NCBI RefSeq assembly: GCF_032362555.1
Contig: NC_083525.1
Coordinates: 7,735,501 to 7,799,500, forward strand
DNA from: Amyelois transitella
Lineage: Eukaryota; Arthropoda; Insecta; Lepidoptera; Pyralidae
DNA length: 64,000 nt
Reading direction: 5' to 3'
In this document: in pieces, positions 34,080 to 46,000 of the stretch
How positions within the stretch are numbered: the stretch's first letter is position 1
How the letters are laid out: every line of letters starts with the position of its first letter
The notes under the pieces: generated by a model
Databases searched by the model: none
What the model was told of the DNA's origin: nothing
Seen by the model: only the letters and a program-made list of their open reading frames with translations
Translations under genes and position numbers: made by a program

Positions 34080-37000
34080 TCAGTCTTCGTCGGAGAGCGG
34101 CTCGTACTGCGCGGACATGAGCGGCGCGGGCTCGGGCGCGGCGGGCGGCGCGGGCGGCGGCGCGGCGGGCGGGCCTGCGGGGGGTGGGGGGGATACATGA
34201 GTGACAGCGGTTCAATTGAATTTTTTAAATGATAATAACAAATTGATACGAATATTGTCTGGTTGTTACTAATGACTCTTTTAACATACATACATACACA
34301 CAATCACGTTTATTATCGTTTGAGGGGTCGACAGAGCCAACAGTCTTGAAAAAACTGATAGGCCACGTCCAACCTATGGTTGGTAACCCATCGGCCAAAA
34401 GAAGAATCCCATGTTTATAAGCCTATTTCTAAGTCGCCTTTTACGACATCCATGGGAACGAGATTGCTTTTTTTTATTGGGACCGGGAACCACGGCACTT
34501 TTTTGAGTTATGTAAGTAAATTAGTTGATCGATGCTTACAGTAAAGAAACACATTGTGAGGAAACCTACGTATTCAGAAACTGAACAATTAACCATCATC
34601 CAATACGAGTTATTTTCCCCTGCAAAGGTGATGGTGGTCAGATGGGAGTCGCTTCGTGTAAAAGCATGACTCACTCAATCCTGAATCATGCTCAAATAAC
34701 CGCCGAGTTCCACTCCAGAGAGATGAAGATGTAACCGGGACTAATTCAAGGAGAAAGAAGGAGAGGCAATAACACACTAAACATAAACAATAATAGTCGA
34801 CGCAACCCAAACATTAAGAGCCAAACAGAAGTATTTTCATACTCCTGTAATAGACATAATCTCCAAACGGATCCCACATCTGACCCCAAAAATCCCACTT
34901 CTTCCACCAATCTTACTACACTGACCGTCAGTAGGCGGCGCGGCGGTGACATTCAAGGCCGAGTAAGGGTATTTGTAGGCGGCGGCCATCGCTATCGGCT
35001 TGGCGCGGTCGTCGGCGTCGCTGCGCATCACCTCCACGATGCGGTTGGTGACGTAGTCGAACGCCGTCAGCACGCCGCCGCCGGAGCCGCCGCCCGTGCC
35101 GCCGTACCGCCGGGGGTTGTTGCTTCTCGAACTGAAATCGAGTATATTTTCAGATGTACATACATACATATACATATGGTCACGTCTATATCCCTTGCGG
35201 GGTAGACAGAGTGAACAGTCTTGAAAAGAACATAAACATAAAGAACGTTGAGCTATTTGGCTTAATGATAGAATTGGGATTCAAATAGTGACAGGTTGCT
35301 AGCCCATCGCCTAAAAAAGAATCCCACGTTTGTTAGTCTATCCCTTAGTCGCCTTTTACGACATACATTGGAAAGAGATGGAGTGGTCCTATTCTTTCTT
35401 GTATTGGTGCCGGGAACCACACGGCACAATTTCACGGCCCATATTAAATGAATTAAAAATATTTTGAAGTTGTAATTTTGCAATGTGAATGTAGGGCTGC
35501 GCACCTGTTCGGCTGGTGCGTGTCGGGCGGCGACACGGGCTCCAGGAAGGGCGCGTGCTTGGGCGCGTCCCGCCGCTTCCACTCCTCGCCGCCGCCGTAG
35601 CCCTCCGACGTGGGCGCCACGAAACGACTGCTGGAAGTTACAATTATACAATTAATATATTAATAATATATAATTTTATAATGTATAATTTATTATGCTT
35701 CTATAGTCCAATGTTCTCGTAACGCTGAAGACCGCCACAAATGGAGCCGCATCGCTGGGGCTGCATTATCCAAAAAAGACGCATCGTCTTAAAACCACGA
35801 CCACTCTGTCAAGAGTGAACGACTGAGGAGTATATATTTAACTACTAGAGGCCGCCCGCGACTTCGTCCGCATGGAAACCCTATCAATCCCGCGGGAACT
35901 CTGGGATAAAAAGTAGCCTATGTGTTATTCTGGGTCTTCAGCTACCTACATACCTTCATTCATGGTAATCGGTTCAGTAGTTTTTGCGTGAAAGAGTAAC
36001 AAACATCCATACAAACTTTCGCCTTTATAATAGTAGTAGGATAAACTTTTGTTTACCTAAGATCCTACTTATTTTTCAATGTGTAATTTTTTTATCATAG
36101 TAGAAAATAGTCTTCGGCTGCCTGCTAGAAGAATGTATAGAATTAAGACTAAAACTCACTTGTGCTGAACAAGCGTGGGGCTGCAGAAGTCCCTGGTGAT
36201 GATGTTGGAGGCGAGGTCGCCCAGCTTGATGCTGGTGGTGTGCGCGGCCAGCTCCTCGGGCCGCTCCGGCAGCCGCTCGGCCGGGTTGCCCGCCTCGCAT
36301 TCACGCATCGTCTGCTGTTACAAATAATAATTAAGTTAATAAGTAGTTACATACATACGAGTACATATGGTCACGTCTATATCCTTTACAATTAAGTTAA
36401 TAATAATTAAGTTAACATACATACACACATAATGGTCACGTCTATATCCTTTACAATTAAGTTAATAATAATTAAGTTAACATACATACATACATACATA
36501 TGGTCACGTCTATAAGTTCTTTTCTCATCATGCCCTGGCCGGGATTCGAACCCGGGACCTCCTGTGTCACAGACAAGCGTACTACCGCTGCGCCACAGAG
36601 GCCGTCAAGACATAAATTTATATAAACATTAATTTACATACATACATATATATAATCACTTCTATATCCCTTGCGGGGTAGACAGAGCCAACAGTCTTGT
36701 TAAGACTGAATGGCCACGTTCAGCTATTTGGCTCAATGATAGAATTGAGATTCAAATAGTGACAGGTTGCTAGCCCATCGCCTAAAAGAGTAATACCAAG
36801 TTTATAAGCCTATCCCTTAGTCGCCTTTTACGACATCCATGGGAAAGAGATGGAGTGGTCCTATTCTTTTTTGTAATGGTGCCGGGAACCACACGGCAGA
36901 ATTAAGTTAATAAGTAGTTATAATTAGATTTAAGTTATGTGACGTCAATAAGTGATACCTTGTATCCAATTTTGGGAATAAATCTATTCTATTCTAGTGC

Positions 37001-40000
37001 CGTGTGGTTCCCGGCACCAATACAAAAAAGAATAGTGGTCCTATTCTTTAGGAAGGTCCTATTCTTTCCTATTCTTAAAAGAAGAAGCCCAGGTTTATAA
37101 GCCAATCCCTTAATAGCCTTTTACGACATCCATGAGAAAGAGATAGAGTAGTCTTATACTTTTTCTATTGGTGCCGAGAACCACACGGCACTAATCAGTA
37201 CATAATATAATTATAAACATTTAAACACTAACCGGAAACCTCTGCGGGTCTGTAGTCTGACTGATCTGATGCGTGATGATGGCGTCTATGAGCGAGGCCG
37301 CCGTGAGCTTGCCCTCGGCGCGTCGAGGCTCTGCCCCCGCCGCGGCACTAGCGGACGAGACACCCGCTGCTGAACTGGTCGGCACGCTGCTTTGAGACAC
37401 TGGTGGTCGACTGGAAGTTAAAAATTTAATGAATATGTATGATTCGTATCAGTCACGATTACTATATAAGACACTAGCGACCCGCTCAGGCTTTGCACGG
37501 GTAGCATTTATACATATAAACCTTATTAATCAGTGTATCTATTTAAAAAAAACTGCATCAAAAGCCGTCGTGTAGTTTCAAACATCTAAGCATACATACA
37601 GACATAGAGACTTAGATACTTCATAATATGTAGTTAGAGGAGAGGGCATATTGAACTGAGGTTGAATGCATTTCTCGATTCCCCACATAAGGAAGATCAT
37701 TCCTTGTGACTCAAGGAACCTAAAATTTGCGGATTTTCGAAGCAAAATTGAATAGGCGTTATTTGAGTGGTAGAACGTCGCTTTCGCAAAATGTCCCACT
37801 GAAACTTTTGTTGTATAATTAGGTAAATTTTTACCTCCATTTTTAATTATTTGGAACGAGAATCTGACACCGAGTGCACTCTTTCAATATGTAAAGCTTT
37901 TTAGCAGACACCCTGTATAAGTATCAAATAATAAATTATGTGAGTGGCCCCTTTTCAATATGTAATGTAATTTACCATACAACCATGTATAGGAATTAAA
38001 TAATTGAGTGTCCCCTTTCATATAACGGTATTTATCAGACACCCTGTATAATAAGTATTTAAAAATACATGTTGGATTGGCTTTCAATATGTAACGCTAT
38101 TTAGCAGACACCCTGTATAAATATCAAATAATACATTATAAGAGTGATCCACTTTCAATATGTAAGGCGATTTAGCAGACACCCTGTATAGTTAATCCTA
38201 CTAATATTATAAATGCGAAAGTTTGTAATAATGTCAATATGTCAGTATGGATGTTTGTTACTCTTTCACGCAAAAACTACTGAACCGATTACAATGAAAT
38301 TTGGTATATAGGTAGCTGAAGACCCAGAATAACATATAGGCTACTTTTTATCCCGGAGTTCCCTCGGGATTGTTAGAGTTTCCATGCGGACGAAGCCTCT
38401 GGTAAATACATACGTGTCTTTCCTGTCGAGGTGGTGCGGCGTGATGGCGCGGTGCTTGTGCGCCGCGTACCCCGGGTTCGAACCCGCCACCGACACCGCC
38501 ACGCCGAGCAGACGCCGCTCCGTCTCCGCGCTGGACACCACCTGTGACAGAGTTATATATATATATATATATATACATATATTTTTTGTACTGGTGCCGT
38601 GTGGTTCCCGGCACCAGTACAAAAAGAATAGGACCACACCATCTCTTTCCCATGAATGTCGTAAAAGGGGACTAAGGGGTAGGCTTACAAACTTGGGATT
38701 CTTTTTTAGGCGATGGGCTAGCACTAGTTGAATCTCAATTCTATCGTTAAGCCAAATAGCTGAACGTGGCCATTCAGTCTTTTCAAGACTGTTGGCTCTG
38801 TCTACCCCGCAAGGGATATAGACGTGACCATATGTATGTATGTATGTATATTTTATTCAGTCATATGATCTCGTCTATATATACCCACAGAGTCAGCCAG
38901 CAGTCTTAAATGACTGACAGGCTGCGTTCAGCTGATATGGTTAAATGATAGAATTGAGATTCAAATAGTGACAGGTTGCGAGTGCATCGCCTAAAAGAAT
39001 CCCAAGTTTATAAGTCCATCCCTTAGTCGCCTTTTACGACAACCGTGGGAAAGAGAGTGGTGGCTGAACCTATCTTGAGGCGGTTATCAGGAAACTGTTT
39101 GTCACAATCAGGAATAGGTTTAAGTAATTTAACCGACTTCAAGAAAGATGATATCGATTGGAGGCTTTCTCTTTTTACAAAAGTTATTTAACAAATTCTC
39201 GAAACATCAATGATATTATAAAGATGTCAAGTTTACCTGGTGTTGTTGAGGATGTTGCCGCTCCAACATCATTTGTTGTTGGTGCTGTTGTTGCTGTTGG
39301 TGCTGCTGTTGCTGTTGATGTTGTTGTTGTTGTTGTTCCATCACTATTTGACGCTCTTGCATCATCGCACGTTCTCTGCAAAAAAATGTCATATATTAAA
39401 AATGTTTGTCAATCATAATATTAATTTCTGAACAATGAAATAGATACATTTTATGTAACAGGTAAGATAACTTATTACATACATACATACGTACATATAA
39501 TAACTTCTATATCCCTTGCGGGGTGACGTAGACGTGATTATATGTATATAATAACTTATTAATACCTAGGTTCTTGGGCCAATGCCTGTCTTTACATTTT
39601 CCTGTCGTGGGCATGCTGGAAGAAATTTCTCTAGAATTCTAGTGCACTAAATTTCTCCAAAGTCTAAATTCTATTCGTATGTTTTCCCTGATGAACATAA
39701 TATATACTTTAATGAAACCAGCCAAGTTCCAGGCGGACTCGCGCACGAAGGGTTCCGTACCATCAACATAGTTGTTGCTTAAAATTGTTTTTTTTATATA
39801 AATTCGTCCAAAGAAGATTGATTTAAAATTATTTTTGTTGTATGGGAATCTCCGCTAATAATTACTTAATTGTTATCTAATTATTTTGAAAGCTTATATA
39901 CAAATATTCTGAAATATATAAATATTCTGTGAAAATTTTAATTATTAATATTGAGTATAATTTAATTAATATTAAATATTCAACTTTTTTATATTTGTCA

Positions 40001-43000
40001 TTATAGCGGCAACGCTAATATACTTATAATTTGTGAGAATTTCAAAAGCTTTGATAAACTTGGGACATTTAAGCGATGGACTAGCAACCTGTCACTATTT
40101 GAATTTCAATATCATCATGAAGTCTTTAAGCTGATTGTGGCCTTCAAGTCTTTAGAGACAATTGACTCCGTCTACCCCCAAAGAATAAACACTTTATTTA
40201 TGAATATAGCAAAAACATTATAACATGTTTGTTTGTTAACTCTTTATTACACATAAAATAAAATATAACAAATACAAAACAGTCATTGGATTTAGAAGAA
40301 TATTTACAACAATGGCGGACTTATCCCAATTGGGATTTCTTCCATCAATGACGGGGATGGTGTTGGTGAAAACATACCTGTCTCTATTTTGTTGCATGGC
40401 GATTCTGTCTCTTTCTAAATACTGCGCTTGTTGTGCTCTCCTGTCTCGCTCTAACGCTTGATAATGAATTTGATATTTCGCCATTTCTCTTTGTATTCTG
40501 AAACAAATAGTAAAACTTATTGTATATTTTTTTAAACGTAAAATCTTAACGAATAGTTGAAACCCATACTAATATTATGATTGTGAAAGCGTGTTTGTTT
40601 GTCCTTCTCTCACGTCACAACCACTGAACCCATCTCCGTGAAATTTTGTAATGAAATAGTGTGGAGTATGGAGTAGAAAATAGGGTTACTATTCACGCGG
40701 GCTGAGCTTCAGGCAAAAGCTTGTAAATTATTTATTTATACTATCTTGTGCCGTGTGGTTTTTGGTTGAATAGGACCACTCGATCTTTTTCTCATGAATG
40801 CCGTAAAAAGATACAAAGAGATAGGCTTATAAATTTGGGATTTTTCCTTTAAGGTGATGGGCTAGCAACCTGTCACTAGGAAATCCCAATTCCATCATTA
40901 AGCCATACAGCTGAACTTGGCCTTTCAGTCTTTGCGAGACTATTGGCTCTGTCTACCCCGCAAGGAATAATTACGTGAACATATGTCGATTTGTATCTTT
41001 TAACCACGTCTACATATATATTTGTGATTGATTTGTACATCTAGTCAGGTGATGCAACAATGCGGTACTACAGTCTACCCCGTTAAGGCTATACACGTGA
41101 TAATATGTATGTATGTAAGTATATACCTCATGTCATGATGTGGGTGATGCGGATGGTGTTTGGGTTCCTGTTTCTGCTCCTGCTCCCCGCGCGGGACAGG
41201 CAGCGCCGTGGCCGCTGACGCTACATTCACTAACTGGGCGAAGGCTTCGTGACCTGGAACAGATAAATAATAATTTGTTTAAAATAGACTGAAATCCGAG
41301 GACGCCGAAAACCGGACCAAGTGGAGAGGGAAAAGTCGGAAGGCGGACCCTGGGCTCCGAAACACTTCTGTGGAGAGTGCGAATGGGAACACGCAGAGAT
41401 GAGAGAGACAATCACAAAACAGAATACACGGAATGTTAGTAAGTAGAAAGTAGAGGGTCTAGGCAAAATTCATGATGAGAAACCTTCACACTAAATACAT
41501 ACATACATACATACAATCACGTCTATATCCCTTGCGGGGTAGACAGAGCCAATAGTCTTCACACTAAATCATCGGAATTACTATGAATTAAAAGTAAATT
41601 GAATATGTGGGTTTGCTGGAAAAATTTCTCTATAAATAAGTAATTAATAAATAAATATATACGGGACAAATTACACAAATTGAGTTAGCCTCGAAGTAAG
41701 TTCGAAACTTGTGTTACGAGATACTAACTCAACGATGCTATATTTTATAATAAATACTTATATAGATAAACATCCAAGACACAGGCCAATCAGAGAAAGT
41801 AATTGCTGCTTAAGTCTATGCTCTAGAGGTATTTTTTTTATGTTGATGTACATAAATATATAAATAAAATAAAATACGGCATTTACAAAAATTTACTTAG
41901 CTTCGAAGTAAGTTCGAAACTTGTATTACGAGATGCTTACTCAACGAAAGTAAATAAAAAAAAAACTTATATAAACATCCAAGATCCAGATCCAAATAAG
42001 AGAAAGTTCTTTTATCGTCATGCCTAGACCGGGATCGAACCCGGGACCTCAGGTGTCACAGACAAGTGAACTACCGTTGCGCCACAGAAACCGACAAAAA
42101 GTGGACATTCTGGGAAAATCTGACTGTAGAGAATAGATGAAAAGAGAATGAGAATAATCTAAAAGATAAATAATTGGAAAAAATAAATAATTAAAAAACA
42201 TGTATGAATGTAGAACTGATTATGTCAATATGAATATTTCGTCAAATAAAATAAATATAAAATAAAATATGTACATACTGTACAAATTATGTCAAGATCA
42301 TGTCAAAAATACACAAGCATTTAAGAGGCCATTATGTCCAGCTCGGGCCACACATGTTTATCATTAATATAAACATCCGTGCTGTAATAGGCTTTCCTAC
42401 AAAGCTCAACTTTAATATACTGTTAGAATTTTCTATCATTCATTTCAAGAACACTTTTTGGTAATTTATTGTAAATGTATTGAGTTTTTATTCGGCTGTA
42501 GATTGCGCTATTCTTACGCGGACGAACATTGTCGAAGCAACTTATAAAGGTAATTAGTGACTTTGAGCGGAGTAGTAATGAACGACTTTAACTTTTATGA
42601 CATATGTGTATATGTAAAATCAGGGGTGTACTATTTATCTATCTGTAGCGGGAGCGATGATTCGGGCTCGACCGCCACAAAGGGAAGATCTTCCGCCAGC
42701 TGGTGTGATGCCTGGGGAACCGCGCGACAGACAATGTCGTTTCGGAGGTTGTACTTATTTATGCTCCAATCCGAGAAATCTTTGCTTGCGCGATTTAGAC
42801 TATTCGCTGTTTTTGACTGATAGCGTCACGTGATTTTGATATTGTGACTTCTGGCGTAGAGATGTCTCCACATATCTATCTATACAGGGTGACTTTTAAT
42901 TTAACTGCATAAATTTAACTGTTAAGTGTACTCATCTAATGGATATTTAAAAATGTTAAAAGAAAAATATCAGTTCATATTTCAGAACATATGAAAAAAA

Positions 43001-46000
43001 AAATAAAAGTATCAAAATCCACGATCCTAAATACGTCATATCACCCCGGCCGGTGGAAAAGCGACGCGTAAGATTCAGAGGTCAACGACACAATTCATTC
43101 AGCTGAGCGATCTCGACAACTCTGTACTTTACTTGATCTTGATACTAGAAAAATAATTAATTTTTCAGACATTTATTTACATGTTTAGTTTTAATTTCTT
43201 TTTGTAGTATTGGTCTTTAAAAAAGCGTGCGACGTTGTTTTCGAGGGCTTTTTAAATGTGAAAATGATGACGTTTAATTTAAATAAAAATAGGCTCAAAC
43301 GGCTCAGAAGCATGGGTATAGTCTATGTTTAAAAGGATGCAGTTGTTTTAAATGTCACCCTGTATATCAGGAGGAGTACCGACCTGGCGGCGGATGCGGA
43401 TGTTGGTGGGGGTACACGTGCGGCGTGTGCCTCTGTATGACGGACACGGGCTCCCGCTCGCGGCGCGGCGAGCCGGCCCGCTCGCCGCGCTCCGCTCGCT
43501 CGTTGCGCTCCGCTCGCTCGCCGCGCTCCGCTCGCTCGGCGCGCCGCCCGCCGCCGTGCATCTGCTGCGAGGTGATGAAGTCGGCCATGATGATTTGCCG
43601 TTGTTCAAGGCCGTATGGACTGCGGGAGTATGCGGCGTTTTGTTGCTGTACGGAGATAATTATGTTTACATTTAATGAGTTAAAAGACTTAGAAATTACA
43701 TACACATTTGTACAACTTCATTAAAAAACTAAAATACTGTGCCGACCCCACGTAGAAAGTGGGAAAAGGTAACGACAAAGAAAAAGATAAGGCAATCTTT
43801 TTGTTATAATAAAACTAAATGGATGATGGATGATTTATTCATTGCAGTTTGTTACCGCTTCTTCTGCACTGACGCCTTGGAAGCGGCAGTAAACTTAGTT
43901 TTAAGTAATTTATTTAACGACAACCAATGTTGTGAAACCAAAAGATTTCACAATTTTTAAACGATATGAAGTTTCCTATAATAATGAATAAAAATTTTGA
44001 ATTGAATTGAATTTTGAATTTGAATAGATAATTCAAATATAGGTATGTCATTCGTTATGCAGAGATATCAGCGAACCAGATGCCGCTACCATGCAGTTTA
44101 TTTTGTTACATTTAAAGCATTGGTTTAACACTTTTATCCAAGTACTAGCTGTGCCAGCAACTTCGTCCGCGTGGAATAGTTATTTTGGGCATCATTGAAA
44201 GATTCAAGGATGAATAATTTTCCCCGTTGTTTTTGTTCCCATATTTTCCATTTTTTCTTTGCTCCTTATAGTTACAGCATGATGTTATATAGCCTTCCTC
44301 GATAAATGGTCTTTTCAACGCAAAATTTTTTTTTAATTTTCACCAGTAGTTCCCGAGATTAGCGCGTTCAAACAAACAAATTCTTCAGCTTTATAATATA
44401 ACTTACCTGACTAAAGTTGTTAGGGTCGTGGGGCCGAGTGGTGTAGTAAGTGGCGTGCGGACTCCGCCTCTTGTAGTACTGGGGGTCGAATCTCTTGTCG
44501 TGGGGGTGCGGGGGGTGTTGGGGGTGCTGGGGGTGCGGGGGGTGAGGTACAGGAGTCCCCAGCGTGATGGAGCCCGGCTTGGGTTCCGGGGTCCGCCTTG
44601 GCTCGTAACGGGATTCTAATGGGACCGGTGTTCCTGGGAAAAAATAATTACATTGATCAATCAACTGAGATCACACAGAGACTTTCGTTTAATTTTCTAA
44701 TATAGATTTTTATAAATTAATTCTGTGAAACGCACATTTCAACAAAAGTTAATGAACTTTCTTCAGTTAATCATGATTAAAAATGAATATTTGGAAATGA
44801 TATCAAAATTTGAATGAAATCTTAAACATACAACAGAATTTTACTGATTTGCATACGGCTATAGATGTTAAAATTACTAAGAAATATAAAAGCATGTCTT
44901 ACCAAGCGTAATAGAGCCCTTGTTGCCAGGTGTGGGTTGATGCGAGAGCGGCTTTCTGTCCTGCGCGGGCGCAGGGCCCGACGCTCGGTATTGGCCGTAG
45001 TCGCCGCAGTTGCGATAGGCCTGGGAACAAAAAAAAATTATTGGATTTAAGTCAAGTTGGTAAAGTAATATTTTCTAATACCTAAGTTACAAAAGTATGA
45101 TAATTGAAAGATATTTAGCCACGTTTTGGTAGCCTAGTGGCGCCGAGGGGAATCTAATATATTGACAACGCCATCTATACACCTGTCACGGCTCCCCAAC
45201 ATTTGGGAGCCATTCCTAAGAGGGGAACACCGCGGGGGACACTGTGGGGTGCGCGGGCGCACGGCCACGTACCGCGCGGCTCGCATCGCTCACTTCTCTT
45301 CCGGTCGCTACAACAATCGGACATTGCCACGAGGTATTACACGGCGGATTCATATAATATATATATATGTGGCGTGCCGTTTGAATTTAGAAAACTAAGA
45401 ACGATGTTTGCACGCGCAAGACGCCGCTTCAGAGAACATCGCCGAGCCGATCCTTCACTCCACATATAGCTCTTGTTCAAATCGCATGTTGTCGCATTTC
45501 TTTATTAAACATTTATATACATTCTTCAGTTTCATTTTGTTAGAAGGTTGTGAAAAGTAAACATTAATTCGAGGAATCACAGGCCTTCTACATATACATA
45601 AAAGATTGGATGTCTACCCCGCTCATACAATCACGAACAATATATTCAGCCGGCGTTGACACACCAAATGAGAATATTTTCTTCAACTAACGGCTTCTGA
45701 TTTTGTTAAGACTGTCTGTTCATGTCTCAATCTCTTAACACTTAAATCCAACAACGGCTCAAGTCTAGACTCTATATAAGTTGTACAACGACGCCATCTT
45801 TGTTTTAAGCAGAGAGAGTTACATACATACATATGGTCACGTCTATATCCCTTGCTGGGTAGACAGAGTCAACAGTACTGAGAAGACTGAATGGCCACGT
45901 TCAGCTTTTTAGCTTAATGATAGAATTGAAATTCAAATTGTGACATGTTGCTAATCCATCGCCTAAAAAATAATCCCAAGTTTGTAAGCCTATCCCTATC

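Noticed and set aside
37868..38192. CRISPR-like array
   Set aside because: The units are whole degenerate tandem repeats, without identical short repeats and unique spacers, in animal DNA.
39240..39375. Plus-strand Leu/Val-rich frames
   Set aside because: Antisense of the CAA/CAG-rich polyglutamine exon of Smr; not real genes.
45184..45470. Two plus-strand frames near the possible solo LTR
   Set aside because: They overlap each other, lack motifs and lie in LTR-like DNA; not supported as genes.
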